Shown in pieces: positions 32,333-55,769 of a stretch of 64,000 nucleotides of DNA. A program made the translations under genes and the position numbers. The stretch's first letter is position 1. Each line of letters starts with the position of its first letter. Source of the DNA: Actinocrinis puniceicyclus (GTDB lineage: Bacteria; Actinomycetota; Actinomycetes; Streptomycetales; Catenulisporaceae); assembly GCF_018283645.1 (NCBI RefSeq), contig NZ_JAGSXH010000018.1, positions 1-64,000 on the forward strand, written 5' to 3'. Below the pieces are notes generated by a model. That model was not told where the DNA came from, made no database searches, and saw nothing but the letters and a program-made list of their open reading frames with translations.

Positions 32333-35300
32333 GCCGGGCTCCCCTCTCGGTCGTCGTCCGGCCGGTCGCCCTCGGCGACGAGCAGGTCGCGCAGCATCGA
32401 CTCCACCTCGTCATCGGACAGGTCGTCGATGTCCGGCTGCGCGGCGTCGGACTCGTCCCGGCGCACCGGACGGATGCTCTCGTGCGTCGCGGCGGTCTGC
32501 GAGGCGGCGAGGAGCGCCGCGGCCGCGGCCACGGTGGGGCGCTCGAAGAAGCGGCTGAGGTCCAGGGCGGTGCCGAACCGGGCCTGGATGCGCGAGCCGA
32601 TCTGCACGGCCGCCAGCGAGTGGCCGCCGAGTTCGAAGAAGTCGTCGTCGACCCCGACCTGCTCCACGCCGAGGACCTCCTGCCAGATGGCGGCGAGGGC
32701 GCACTCCTGCTCGGTGGCGGGCGCCGTGTAAGGGGTCTCCAACGCCGGGCGCGGATGCCGGCCGGGTGCCGGCGCCAGGCTCCCGGCTTCGCGCGCAAGT
32801 GACTGCGGGTTCAGCGAACCGGCGAGCCGGCGCAGCCCGGCCAGGTCGCGGTGCGCGACGACGATCTGTTCGGGCAGTTGCGGCGCGGCCAGCAGCCGGG
32901 AGAAGACGGCCAGGGCGTCCTGTTCGCTGATGCCCTCGGCGAGCAGCGCGAGCGCCCCGGGCGCGGCCTGATCCTCGTGCGCCGCGTCATCCTCGTGCGC
33001 CGCGGGACCGGTGGGCGCCACGGCCTGGTCGATCTGGTCGAGCAGGGCGTCGATGTCGTTGATCCGCTTGATCGAGAAGCCCTCGACGCGCACCAGCGGC
33101 CTGCCGTGCGGGTCGAGCATGTCGATGTCGCAGGTCAGCATCTCCCCGGAACCGTTGGCCGGCTCCTTGAGCTCGACACGGCAGTGCACGGTGCGTGTCA
33201 GGGCCCCCATGATGCGAAGGCTGCGATAGGTCAGCGGCAGGTAGTAGATGTCCTCGGCGTGCAGGCGGGCGCTCGCCCCCGCCACGTCGAGCAGCGCCGG
33301 GTGCAGCGGGTACGCGTCGAGGTCGCCGGCGAACTGCGCGTCAAGCTCCAGGGTCACCAGGAGCCTGCGCTCGCCGGCCTGGATCCGGCGCAGGCAGCGC
33401 CACCGCGGCCCGAACGCGAACTCGATGCGCCCGCCCTTTTCGACGAGATCGAGTTTGAAGCGGTGCTTGATGTCCTCCTCGTCTTCCAGGACCTCGGTGA
33501 CGGCGCATTCGCGCAGTACCTCGTCCAGATCGCGAGGCGTTTCCGGCGTCCGCTCGGGGAAGCTCACCCAGCCGCCGGCGTGCTCCAGCCACGATCCGGG
33601 TGCCCCCGGGGCCGGGCTCTGCACGGTGAAGCGCACCCGGTCCTCATGCGACTCCACGGTCGTGAACAGCCGGCGGGACTGTCCGTCCGGCACGATGAGC
33701 GGCATCGAGAACACCACGTCGCGCAACTCGATGGCGCGGCCCGCGGCCTGGTCCGCGACGGCGGCGCGCACCAGCTCCAGATACGCGGTGCCCGGTACGA
33801 GACCGTGCCCCATGATGCGGTGCTCGTCGACTATCCAGCTCTCGGCGGTCGTCAGGGTCGTGGCATATGTGCGTGCTGTGTCCGTCGCGCGCACGAGCTG
33901 ATGCAGCAGCGGCTGCCCGGTCGGCTGCGCCCCGCCGCCCAATCGCGCCGCGAGCCCGGCCGCCATGCCGACGCCGCGCCAGGTGTCCCAGGCGACGGAG
34001 GACACCGCGGCGCCCGTGGTCTGGCGCTTCCACTGGGCGAATCCGTCGAGGAAGGCGTTCGCCGCGCAGTAGTCGCTCTGCCCCGGGCCGCCGAGCACCG
34101 AGGTGAGCGAGGAACACAGCAGGACGAAGTCGAGATCCTCGAAGCGGCACGCGCCGTCGAGCACCAGGGTGCCCTGTGTCTTCGGCGCGAGCACCGCGTC
34201 CGCGTCCTGCCGGGTCTTGCCCTCGATCAGCCCCCGCGAGGCGACCCCGGCGGCGTGGATGACCCCGTCGAGACGCCTGAAGCGCTCGCGCAGCAGCTCA
34301 ACCGCCCGGCCGGTCTGCCCGGCGTCCGTCACGTCCGCCTGGAGCAGGAGCACCCGGGCCCCGCTGTCCTGCAATGCGCGTAGCTGGCCGATCACGCGGC
34401 TGGTGCGCTCGTGCGCGCCATGGTCCTCCAGCCACGCGGACCAGTGCGCTTCGGCGGGGAAAGGCGAGCGGTGCAGAAGGCCCAGCGCGGGGCCGTCGAC
34501 GCTGCGCGCGATCTGGCGTGCCAGCGCCAGACCGACACCGCCGAGCCCGCCGGTGACGAGGTAGACGCCTGAGTCGCGCAGCCGGCCCGCCCCTCCCGCC
34601 GCGAGCTTGGACAGTCCGGGCTTGGACGGTGCCGGCTCGGACAGTGCAGGCTCGGACAGTGCAGGCTCGGACCGGGCCGGACCGGCGGGGGCCGGTCCGA
34701 TCCGCGCGGCGTCGAACTCGCGAGTCCACCAGTGCCGGCCCCGCAGCGCGAGGTCCCGCTGCTGCGTCGTGCGCCGAAGCACGGCGTGCACCCGGCTGAC
34801 CGCGTCGTCGGCCGGGTCGCGCGGGTCCAGCCCGGTCACATCCAGCGTGCGGCAGGCGACCCCGGTGATCTCCTGCGGGATGACCGTGCTGGCGCCGAGA
34901 AGCAGGCAGTTCTCCGGCCGCAGCCGCTCCCCGCCCGTCACGGCGTGCACGCCCTCGCAGAGCACGTCGATCGACACCGGACACTCCAGGCCGGCGCTCG
35001 CGATGCCCTGAGCGAGGGCGAGCAGGCTGTCGAAACCGAACCGGCGCGACGCGGCGATCCGTTCGGCGTCCAGCTGCCCGTCCGGGGCGTCGCCCAGGCT
35101 CCAGAGGTGCACGACGCGCACTGCCGCCGGCCGCTCGGCGCGCACCGACTCGAACAGGGCTGCCACGTGTTCCCGGTCCGCCGGATCCACCCGGCGCCGG
35201 CCGTCGTCCTGTGCTCCCGGTTCACCGGCGAGGACAAGCACCACGCCGGCGCCGTCGTCCTGCAGACGGCTCGCCAGTGCGCTGCTCAGCGGCAGGTCGT

Positions 35301-38108
35301 CGCCGAGCAGCACCCATACGGCCGGTGCGGCGTCGGGGGCGGGCTCGCCGAGCGGGGGCAGGCGCCGCCAGCCGGGGGTGTAGAACCAGTCCTCCATCGG
35401 GACGGCCGCTTCGGCCGGGCGCCCCTCCTCGTGACCGGGTGCGGGATCCGGTTGCAGCCAATAGCGCTGCCGCTGGAAGGCGTAGGCCGGAAGCGGCAGC
35501 ACCCGGTGCTGCTCGCCCGCGTGCAAAGCGGACAGGTCGACCGGGACGCCCGCGTTCCAGAGCGAGGCGAGCGCCGTGAGCATGTGCTCGCGATCGTCCC
35601 GCTTCTCCTTCGGGTGCCGCAGCGAGCCGGCCAGCGTCCGGTGCTCACGCCAGCCATCGTGGCCGCGGGCGAATCCGCCGAGGGTGTTGCCGGGTCCGCA
35701 TTCGAGCAGCACGAGGTCCGGGTCGGCGAGCAGTTCTCCGAGACAGTCGCGGAACCGCACGGTCGCGCGCAACTGTGCGCCCCAGTAGCCGGGGTCGGTG
35801 GCCTGCTCGTCGGTGATCCACGTGCCGGTCAGGTTGGAGCAGAACGGGACGGCGGGAGGGTTCAGATCGACCTTGCGCACCTCGGCGGTGAACGGTTCCA
35901 CCGCCTGCTGCACGCTCGCCGAGTGGAAGGCGTGCGACGTGCGCAGCGCGCGCGTGGTGATCCCGGCCGCGGTCATCCGCCGCTGCAGCTCCTCGATCGC
36001 GGGCAGCGGACCGGAGACGGCCGTCAGCGCGGAGGAGTTGACCGCCGCGAGGCACAGCTCGCCGGTGAGCCAGGCCTCGCACTGCTCCTGGGGCAGGAAC
36101 ACCGCGAGCATCCCGCCGGGCGGTGCCTCCTGCAGGATCCTGCCCCGGACGGCGACGAGGCGGGCGGCGTCGGCCAGGCTGAAGACCCCTGACAGACAGG
36201 CCGCGGCGAATTCGCCGATGCTGTGGCCGGCCATGGCTCGCGGCGCTACGCCCCACTCGCGCCACAGCTGTGCGAGTGCGTATTCGACCGCGAAGAGTGC
36301 CGGCTGGGTCACCGAGGTCTGCTGAAGCTCGCGCGCCGCCTCCTCGGCGTCCCGCTCCACGCGGGCGAACAGCAGCGTGCGCAGGTCCTCGCCCAGGTGC
36401 GGTGCGAGCAGATCGGCGCACGCGTCGAACGCACTGTTGAAGGCGGGTTCGTGTTCGTACAGGTCGCGCGCCATGCCGGCGTACTGCGCGCCCTGGCCGG
36501 GGAAGAGCAGAGCCACCGGGGCCGGCTGCTCGGCGGCGCGCACGGCCTGATCCGGACCGACGGCGCGCAGCGCGCGTACGGCCGCCTTCGGGTCACTGCA
36601 CACCACCGCACCGCGCTGCTCGAAGGCCCTCCTGCGGCCGAGGGTGAAGGAGAGCTCTGCGAGGTCCGTATCAGGATTCTGTTCGAGATGGTCGGCCAGC
36701 CGCCGCGCGTTGTCCGCCAGCGCGGCGGCCGTGCGGCCGGAGAGGGCGAGCAGTTGCGCGGGCCGCCGGCAGTGCGCTGCGCGCGCCTGATCGGGCGCCT
36801 CTTCGAGCACGACGTGCACGTTGGTGCCGCCGATTCCGAAGGAACTGACCCCCGCGCGGCGCGGCGCGCGGTCGCCGGGCCATGCGCGTAGCTCGCTGCT
36901 GACGAAGAACGGGCTGTTCTCCAGGTCCAGCCGCGGGTTCGCGCTGTGGAAGTGCAGCGACGCGGGGATGACCCGGTGCTTGAGCGCCAGGACGGTCTTT
37001 ATCAGGGATGTGACGCCCGCGGCGGCGTCCAGGTGGCCGACGCTGCTCTTGACCGAGCCGATGGCGCAGAACCCGGTGGCGTCCGTGTGCTCGCGGAACG
37101 CGCGGGTGAGCGCCGCGATCTCGATCGGGTCGCCGAGCGGTGTTGCGGTCCCGTGCGCCTCGACGTAGCCGATCGTACGCGGGTCGACCTCGGCCACCGC
37201 CAGCGCCTCGGTGATGACCTCCGCCTGGCCCGCGACGCTCGGCGCGGTGTAGCCGGCCTTGAGCGCTCCGTCGTTGTTGATCGCCGTGCCGCGGATCACC
37301 GCCTCGACCCGGTCGCCGTGCTCGAGCGCGTCGGCCAGGCGCCGCAGCACCACCACGCCGATTCCGTTGCCTGCCACGGTGCCGTCGGCCTCGGCGTCGA
37401 ACGCCCGGCAACGGCCGTCCCGCGACAGGATGCCGCCCTGCTCGTACACGTATCCGCCGCGCAGTGGAACGCTGACCGACACGCCCCCGGCGAGCGCGAT
37501 GTCGCACTCGCCGTTGAGCAGGCTCTGGCAGGCCAGGTGCACGGCGGTCAGCGACGTGGAGCAGGCCGTCTGCACCGTCATCGCGGGGCCGGTCAGACCG
37601 AGCTTGTAGGACGCCCGCGTGGCGAGGAAGTCCTTGTCGTTCGCGAGAAGCGTCTGGTACTCGCCGTGCGACGCGACGTCCCGGCGGCTGGCCATCACGT
37701 TGAACAGGAGATACGAGTTCAGGCTCGACCCGGCGAACACGCCGATGCGCCCGTCGAACGCCGCCGGGTCGCAGCCGGCTGATTCCAGCGCCTCCCAGAC
37801 GCACTCGAGGAACAGCCGGTGCTGCGGATCGAGCATCTGCGCCTCGCGCGGGCTGTAGCCGAAGAACCGCGCGTCGAAGAGGTCTGCGTCCCGCAGCACG
37901 CCCTTGGCCTTGACGTAGTCCTCGCGGGCCAGCTGCCGCGGGTCCACCCCGGATTCCAGCAGCTGTGCCTCGGTGAGGAAGGAGACCGCCTCGCGGCCGT
38001 TCCGGAGGTTCTCCCAGAAGGCTGCGATGTCGGGCGCCTCGGGGAAGCGGCCGGCCATCCCGGTGATCGCCACGTGGCTCGGGATCGCGGTGGCGTCGGA
38101 CACGTCGG

Positions 38109-38112
<4 letters not shown>
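32329..38112 (-). CDS. Hybrid PKS module: KS-AT(malonyl)-KR-DH-T
   Basis: 1927 residues. The KS (~12-440) is of the NRPS-accepting type ([16 protein letters not shown] near 180, [19 protein letters not shown]). The AT (~530-840) has GHSIGE and the malonyl motif HAFH. A non-catalytic KR half precedes the KR ([11 protein letters not shown] ~1182; Tyr in SDYCAANAF ~1346). A DH follows the KR instead of preceding it: [12 protein letters not shown] at ~1426 and [10 protein letters not shown] at ~1602. After the DH comes the [20 protein letters not shown] region that normally joins a KR to its carrier, then a PCP-like carrier (ELGGHSL ~1824). A Ser-Glu-Pro-Ala tandem linker lies before the KR. The start is GTG, overlapping the serine NRPS stop. 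Predicted to add and dehydrate a C2 unit on serine. Confidence 0.92.
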
Positions 38113-41438
<3,326 letters not shown>

Positions 41439-41439
41439 C

Positions 41440-44400
41440 TCAGACCTCCGGGCCCGCCGCCGCGGGAGCGTGCTGCTCGGGCATCCGCTCCAACTGCTCC
41501 AGCAGCCGTGCCGCGACGTCCCCGAAACGCTCGACGCGTTCGATCGGCTGCGGTTCCCGTGCCGGACCGCAGCCCTCCATCGTTTCGAGCTGCCCGAGGA
41601 TCCGGCCCGCCAGGCTGCGCACCGACGCGCCTTCGAGGAAGACCGCGATCGGCAGCGTCACCCCGAAGTGTGCCTCGATGTCGTTCCTGAGCTCCACGGC
41701 CATCAGCGAGTCCAGCCCCAGATCGAAAAGCGACTGCTCCGGTCCCACGCTGCTCGCGCGCAGCGTCGCGGCGACGGACTGCAGCAGCCTGTCGGTCAGG
41801 CAGGCGGTGCGTTCCGCCGCGGGCAGGCCGAGCAGTTCTTCCCGGCTCGGCAGTGGGCTGCGACGAACGGCGACGCGCGCCCCGGGCGCCTGCACGCGCG
41901 TGTCGAGCAGCGCCGACAGGACGCGGGAGCCCGACAGTTCCCGGTATCTGCCGCCCCACGCGGCCCAGTCGACCGGCACGACCGCGAGTTGCGGCGCGTC
42001 CTGCGGCAGCAGCCGATGCAGAACGCGCAGGGCCTGGGCGGGGGAGAGGCTCGCCATGCCGTCGCTGAGACCGGGTGTGGCCCGCGCCCGGTGCGTCGCC
42101 ATGCCTGTCTGCGACCAGATGCCCCAGTTGATGCTCAGGCCCGGTTTCCCCTGCGCGCGGCGCAGCCGCGCCAGATTGTCGAGGAAGGCGTTGGCCGCGG
42201 CGTAGCCGGCCGCGAACGGCGAGCTGAGCACGGAACTGGCGGAGGAGAACAGCACGAAGAAGTCCAGTGGGGCGTCCGCCGAGGCGCTGTTGTCACTGAA
42301 GGCGCTGTAGTCATTAAAGGCTCTGTGCAGTGCCCAGGCGCCCGCCGCCTTGGGCCGCAGGTGCCGCTCCAGTTCGTCCGGTTCCAGGTCGAGCAGCGCG
42401 GTGACGTCGCCGACTCCGGCGGCGTGCACCACGCCGCGGATCGGTGGGCGGGCCTCGGCGGCGAAACGCTCGAGAAACGCGCGCACCGCCTCCTCGTCCG
42501 CGACGTCGAGGCTCTCGACGAGGACGTTCGCGCCCAGGCCCTCCAGGTCCCGCACCGCCGCCACTCGACTGCCCGCCGGATCGTCCGCGGCCAGCGTGGC
42601 CCAGGTGCTGCGCGGCGGCAGGGGAGTGCGCCCGGCCAGCACGAGGTGCCGCGCCCCGGCGCGCACAAGGGAGCGGGCGACGGCCAGGCCTACGCCGCCC
42701 AGGCCGCCCGTGATCAGATAGCTGGCGTCCTTGCGCCATACGGCGCGCCGGACCGTGGACCGGGCGGGCTGCCAGCGCACCAGCCGCGCCGCGTAACGCC
42801 GTCCGGCGCGCACCGCCAGTTGATCCTCGCCCCCCGCGCCGTCGAGCGCGGCGAGCAGGTGACCGGCGGCGGCGCAGGCGTCGCCCTCGGGATCGAGGTC
42901 GATCAGCCCGCCCCAGATCCCCCGATGTTCCTGCTGGAGCGAGCGGCCCAGGCCCCAGAGGGTCGCGGGGCCGACGCTCACGGGCGCGGCCTGTGCGGTC
43001 GAAACGGCTGCGGTTGGAACGGCTGCGGTCGAAACGGCTTCGGGCTGGACGGCTGCGGGCTGGACGGCGCCCCGGGTGACGAGCCACAGTCGAGTGCTGC
43101 GCCGTTCCGCCGTGGGTCCGGCGAGCGCTTGCACGGCTCTCACCGCGCTCATGCACGCGTGCTGTTGGTCGGCGAGCAGCCGCTCGACGGAGGTGTTCTC
43201 GTCCTCCTGCGTGTCCAGGCTCCACAGGTGGACAACCCGCAGTTCCTCGTCGTCGTCGAGGTCCAGCTCGCTCAGGAGGCGCGGGAGATCACCGGGATCC
43301 GCGGCGCGCAGAACGACGTCGTGATCGGAGTCGTGGACGTAGGAGGCGCCTGCGCCGACGCGCACGCATCGCGACCCCCGGCGCCGCAGGGCAGTGACCA
43401 ACTCGTCGCCGATGCCGGTACCGTCGGCGAGCACGAGCCACGTGTGCGCAACGGTTTCCGGTGCGGGCGCGTCTTCGCTCGCCCCGGCCACCTCCGATAC
43501 GTCAACTCGTTGCCATGCGAGCTCGTACATCAGGTCGCCGTCGTCGAACTGGCCGCCTTGCCCGTGTCCGGTATCCTCCGGACCGCTCGCGCCGGGCTCG
43601 TCGTCCGCCCGCTCGGCGGCGTGGTCCCGGCGCTCCTGCCAGCAGGCTGTCGGGTCGAACGCGTAGGTGGGGACCGCGACCCGGCGGCGCCGGTACCCCC
43701 GGTCGAACTCCTTCCAGTCGACCTGCGCGCCGTGCACGTACAACTGCGCGAGCGAGGTCAGCAACACGTCCCAGTCGTCGTGCTTCGGCCGCAGGCTCGG
43801 CAGCAGCAGCGTCGGGCTGCCCGCGGGAAGCGCGTCGCTGACGAGGCCGACGAGCGTGGGTGCCGGGCCGACCTCCAGCAGGGTGTCGTACCCCAGGTCC
43901 AGCAGCGTGGACACGCCCGCCGCGAAGCGCACCGGCTGCCGGGCGTGCCGGCACCAGTAATCCGCGTCCGGCGCCTGGTCCCACGCCCACATATCCCCGG
44001 TGACGTTGGAGACGAGCGGGACGCGCGGCGGGGTGAAGGCCACAGCCTGCGCGGCTTGGCGCAGCGGCGCGAGGATCGGCTCGACCAGCGGGGAGTGCGA
44101 CGAAGTGGTGATCCGCAACAGCTTGGTCTTCACGCCGCCGGCCTCGAACCGCGCGCACGCCGCGGCCACGGCGCGGCGCTCGCCGGAGATGGTGGTGTTC
44201 GCGGGGCCGTTGACGGCGGCGACGCTGACCGCGTCCGGCTCGCCCGCGATCTGCTCGGCGACCGCGGCCTCAGGAGCGAAGACCGTCGCCATCGCACCGG
44301 TGTCGGCCAGCGTCTGCATGAGCCGCGAGCGGGCGACGGTCAGTGCGAGGCCGTCCTCCAGACTCATCGCGCCCGCGAAACAGGCGGCCACGTATTCCCC

Positions 44401-46385
44401 GAAGCTGTGGCCGAGCACCGCCACCGGTTCCACGCCCCAGGAACGCCACATCTGCGCCAGGGCGTATTCGACCGCGAACAACGCCGGCTGGGCGTAGCCG
44501 GTCTCGTTGACCCGCTCGCACCGCGGGTCCGCAGGGTAGAGCACGTCCAGCAACGGCTTCTCCAGCATCGGCCGCAGGATCCGGTCGCAGTGCTCGAGCG
44601 TCTCGCGGAAGACCGGCTGGCCCTCGTACAGGGCGCGTGCCATGCCAGGGCGCTGCGGACCCTGACCGGTGAACAGGAAGACGACCTCGCCGCCGCGCGC
44701 CTGCCCCGTCACCAGCCCGTCGACCGGCGCGTCCTGGCCGGAGCCGTCCGGCGCCGCCGCGTCGCGGGCGAACCGGGCGAGGCGGTCCGTCAACTCGCCG
44801 CGCGTGCCGCCGACCACGGCGAGCCGATGGCGGAAGGCGCTGCGGCCGGTGTTGGCCGAGAAGCACAGGTCGGCCACATCCGCCTCGTCCTCGGCGGCCA
44901 TCCGCTCGGCGTAGCGGCGCGCGAGCCCGGCCAGCGCGGTGTCGCTCTTGGCCGAAAGGGCCAGCACCGAGCGCGGCCGGCGCGAGTCCGACGGTGCGGG
45001 CTCGCGCGCGGGTGCCTGTTCGACCAGCAGATGCGCATTGGTGCCGCTGAACCCGAAGGCGCTGACCGCGGCGACCCGGCCGCGACCGCCCTGCGGCCAC
45101 GGCGTCAGCCGCGTCGGCACGGCGAACGTCGTCCCGGCGAACGAGATGTCCGGGTTGAGCCGCTCGAAGTGGACGTTCGGCGCGATGGCGTCGCGTTGCA
45201 CGCACAGCAGAGCCTTGATCAGGCCGGCGATGCCCGCCGCCGCTTCCGGGTGGCCGATGTTCGTCTTCGACGACCCGAGGTAGACCGCGGGGCCCTGCGG
45301 GCGACCGTATATCTCGGCGAGCGCCTCCACCTCGATCGGATCGCCGAGGCGCGTGCCGGTGCCGTGTGCCTCGATGTAGCCGACGTCGTGCGCTTCGAGC
45401 CCGGAGGCCTTGAGAGCGCGCCGCAGCACGTCCCGCTGCGCGCTGCCGTTGGGCGCGGTCACCCCGGCGCTGCGCCCGTCCTGGTTGACGGCCCCGCCGC
45501 GCACCACGGCCACGATCGGGTCCTCGTCGCGCACCGCGTGCGACAGCAGCTTCAGTGCGACGATCCCGCAGCCCTCGCTGCGCACGTAGCCGTTCGCGGA
45601 GGCGTCGAAGGCCTTACATCGCCCGTCCGTGGACACCATGCGGCCGAACTGGGAGAACGAGATGCTCGGCAGCGGGGAGAGCACGACGTTGACCCCGCCG
45701 GCGAGCGCGGCCTCGCACTCGCCGGACCGCAGGCTCTGGCACGCCTGGAGCACGGCGACCAGCGCCGAGGAACACGCGGTGTCGATCGCCAAGCTCGGCC
45801 CGTGCAGGTCGAGGGTGTAGGAGATGCGGCCCGGCACGACGCTGTGCGCCGAGCCGGTGCTCGCGTGCGCGGTCAGGTCGAGCGGATGGCGCAGGTGCTC
45901 CGTGGCGTAGTCGAAGCTCGAAACACCCATGAACACCCCGGTGCGGCTGCCGGCCAGCGAGGTCGGCGCCCAGCCGGCGTTCTCCAGCGCCTCCCAGGCC
46001 ACCTCGAGCGCGAGGCGCTGCTGCGGGTCCATCGTCAGCGCCTCGCGCCGGGAGATGCCGAAGAACTCGTGGTCGAAACGGTCCAGCCCGTCGAGGAATC
46101 CACCCCAGCGGGTGCTCATCTTCCCCGGCGCGGGCTGCGGGCTGTGCAGGGCTGCCGCGTCCCAGCGGTCGGCCGGGATCTCGGTGATCGCGTCCGTGCC
46201 GGTGCTCAGCAGCCGCCAGTACGAGTCGCCGTCCACGACGCCGCCCGGCAGGCGGCAGCCGAGACCCACGACGGCGACCGGCTCGCTCGCGGCCCGGGCG
46301 TATTCCTCCAGCCGCCGCTGCATCCGATCGATCGTCAGGTAGGCGCGCCGCAGCGTGGGGGTCGTGTGCGTCTCGTCCGCCGAGG

Positions 46386-46389
<4 letters not shown>
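41440..46389 (-). CDS. PKS module KS-AT-KR-ACP
   Basis: 1649 residues, starting at an ATG that overlaps the previous stop. An N-terminal docking-like helix (RRAYLTIDRMQRRLEEYARA) precedes the KS (~38-465; TACSSALVAV near 202, EAHGTGT, KTNIGHPEAAAG). The AT (~555-880) has GHSFGE, but the substrate motif is TSSH, neither the standard malonyl HAFH nor methylmalonyl YASH. The KR (~1220-1430) has the NADPH motif [10 protein letters not shown] and the catalytic Tyr in GYAAANAF; it lacks the LDD B-type marker. The ACP near 1553 reads DLGLDSLMAVEL. It leaves a beta-hydroxyl, which could later close the macrolactone. An Ala/Val/Thr-rich minisatellite linker lies before the KR. Confidence 0.92.
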
Positions 46390-53014
<6,625 letters not shown>

Positions 53015-53018
<4 letters not shown>

Positions 53019-55147
53019 GGCCGGGTCTGCCGCGCCGCGGCAGACGGCGAGGGTGCGGCCAGGTATTCGGCCAGGGCCTCGATCGTCGGCTGTTCCCACA
53101 GCAGGGTCGCCGGCAGCTTGCGCCCGAGCCACTCTTCGAGGTCGCCGACGATGCCCACCATGTCCACCGAGCCCAGCCCGTACTCGGCGACGGGACGGGC
53201 GGGGTCGACCTTGTTCTGCGCCAGCCCCAGCCGCTCGGCCAGATCCCGGCACAGCCGCTGTTCGATCTGCGCGGCGGTGACCACTGGCGGGGATTCGTCG
53301 TCCGCCTGGGCGGTCGGGGTGCGGGCGCTCCACTTGGCCAGGCAGGGCAGGCTGCCGTCGAGCAGCGCGTCGAGGCAGGCACCGCGCTGGAGCTTGCCGC
53401 TGGAGGTCTTCGGCACGACGCCGCGCTTGACCAAGGCCACCTCGTAGGCTTGCAGTCCGTGTTCCTGCGCGATGCGTGCGCGGATCGCCGCGATGATGTG
53501 CGCCAGGTCGCTCGGCCTGCCGCCGACCTCGTACACGACGAGGAGCCGCTCCTCGCCGTCGATTTCGCGTGAGCCGGCCACCCCGCAGTTGGGGCGCAGC
53601 GCCGGGTCGGCTCGCTCGACCGACTGCTCGATGTCGTGCGGATAGTGGTTGCTGCCGGCGATGATGACCAGTTCCTTGCGGCGACCGGTGACGAACAGTT
53701 CGGCGCCGTCGAGGAAACCGAGGTCGCCGGTGCGCAGGAACGGTCCCGCGCCGCTGTCCGCGAGGAAGGCGCCGAAGACCTCGGCGCTCTGCTCGGGGCG
53801 CTGCCAGTACCCCTGCGCGACGCTGGGCCCGGCCGCCCAGATCTCACCGATCCGCCGTTCGGGCGCGGCAACTTGCGTGACGGGGTCCACGATGAGGACC
53901 TTCTGGCCGTCAAGCGCGTGGCCGCAGCCCACGACGGTGCGCGAGTCCTGGCCTTCCGGCGCGTCGACGGCAACGTGCCGGCCGAGCGCCGCGGGTTCGA
54001 GACGCCGCGGGATCGGCCCGGATCCCGGGGCGCCGAGCGTGACGGCCAGGGTGCCCTCGGCCAGCCCGTAGCAGGGGTAGAACGCGCGGCGGCGGAATCC
54101 GGCCGCCGTGAACATCTGCGAGAAGCGCTCGATGCTGTGCATGCGGACCGGTTCGGCCCCGCTGAACGCCACCCGCCAGGAGCTCAGGTCGAGTTCGTCC
54201 CGCTCCCGTTCGCTGATCCTCGTGGCGCACAGCTCGTAGGCGAAGTTCGGGCCGCCGCTGAACGTGGCCTTGTGCTCGCAGACGGCCCGCAGCCAGCGCA
54301 GCGGGTGCTTGAGGAACGAGAAGGGCGACATGAACGTCACCGGGTAGCCGTCGTGGGCCGGGGCCAGCAGCCCGCCGATCAGGCCCATGTCGTGGTAGGG
54401 CGGCAGCCAGGTGACCATGTGCGCGTCGCCCGGGTCGGCCGGATCCAAGTCGAACGCCCGGCGGTTGATCGCCGCGAGGTTGTGCAGGAGGTTGCCGTGG
54501 CTGACCATCACGCCCTTGGGCGCGCTGGTGGAGCCCGAGGTGTACTGAAGGAAGGCGATGTCCTCGCCTGTGACACCGGGTTGCCGCCAGCTGTCCGCGG
54601 CGTCGTCGTCGATGTCGTCGACGGCCAGCCAGGTGATCCGTTCGAGGGTCGGGGCGTGCGTGGCGAAGTCGGCGGCCTGTGCGGCGATCGACCGCGGCGC
54701 CAGGATCAGGGCGGGTGTCGCGTCGTCGATGACGGCGATCAACCGTGGCAGCGTGCGCTTCAGCAGCGAGGGGTCCGGAGGATACACGGGCACTGCGATC
54801 AGCCCTGCGTAAAGGCAGGCGAAGAAGGACGCCACGTAGTCCAGTCCGGGCGGGCAGACGATCAGAACTCGTGCACCGGCGCCGACGCGTTCGCGCGCGG
54901 CGGCGGCGATGGCGCGGGCGCGCAGGTCCAGGGCCGCGTTGGCCAGCGCGATCGGTTGTCCGTCGCCGTCGGGCAGAAAGCGGTAGACGCATTCCTCGGG
55001 CCGCTGCAGCAGGACCTCACGGAAGCGGTCCACGAGTGTGTCGTGCCGCCCGCCGCAGTCCGCCCGTCGTGTGGCGCCGCCGGCCACACCGGCTCCGCTC
55101 GGCGCGACGTCCAGGGTTCTGTGAAGTTGCGGTGGGGGAGCGCTCAC
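53015..55147 (-). CDS. Fatty acyl-AMP ligase fused to acyl carrier protein (FAAL-ACP)
   Basis: A loading protein of 710 residues. The first ~600 residues are a fatty acyl-AMP ligase: IVCPPGLDYVASFFACLYAG, YTSGSTSAPKGVMVSHGN near 200, LPPYHDMGLIGG, and FYPCYGLAEGTLAVTLG. FAALs make acyl-adenylates from ATP and free fatty acids and pass them to a carrier, not to CoA. The C-terminal ACP (~625-705) has the phosphopantetheine site in YGLGSVDMVGI. Translation starts at GTG with GGAAGGA upstream. It is the first gene of the - strand operon, so the product begins with a medium or long fatty acyl chain. Confidence 0.95.
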
Positions 55148-55769
55148 GCGGATTCCTTCCGGCAGGTCGGGCCTATCGGTGCGTCAGGGCACGTCGACCC
55201 GCTCGGCGGTTGCGTCGATCGGATTTCGCCCAGGACGAGGCGGCCGGAGCACCGGCTCGCCGTGAATTCGTGGGAGTGGATTGCGGATCGTGCCTGGTCG
55301 TGCAGCCATGTGGCCGTGCGGCGGTAGAGCGATCGATCGAGGACGTCCGAAAGACTTGTATCACCGGCGTCAGGGGCCTGTCTACGTCTCTCCTGGCGCA
55401 ATCGTTGCCCTGCGGAACGCGACCGCGTCGCGGCGCGAGCCTTGCGACCGGACAAACAGCCAGCTCGAAGCCGCTCTTGACCGGGCGCGGCGCGGTCGTT
55501 AACCTTTCGAGCGTTCCAATAATTCATCAGAATACGTATACGTTATGTGTTTGAGAACGAGGGATGAACGGGTAGCGTAAATCTCAGGTTTGATGCTTGC
55601 GGGCGCGCCGCGGGGACGAGCCGGCGGCAAGCCGCTATCGAAGGCCTGGGGCCCTCGCGCGCAGAATCGGGATCCCGCGACCGAGACGTCACCCGAGCCG
55701 TGCCCGGGCGAACCGCCGTCGCACCGGACAACTGTTGCCGAACCCTGATCAGGGAGCGAAGCCGCGAGG
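55148..55769. promoter_or_regulatory. Divergent control region between the megasynthase operon and the epimerase-like gene
   Basis: A 622-base gap with one A/T-rich core (about 55500-55560), in contrast to its GC-rich surroundings, containing the perfect palindrome ACGTATACGT at 55534-55543. It probably holds the promoter of the 34-kb operon and of the divergent gene. A 127-codon - strand frame (55527-55144) overlaps the FAAL start but has weak third-position bias and no ribosome site. It is treated as a leader, not a gene. Confidence 0.55.

Noticed and set aside
55144-55527. 127-codon - strand frame whose TGA overlaps the FAAL-ACP GTG start
   Set aside because: The overlap mimics the operon's other junctions, but third-position GC is much lower than in real genes here, there is no ribosome site and no family resemblance.
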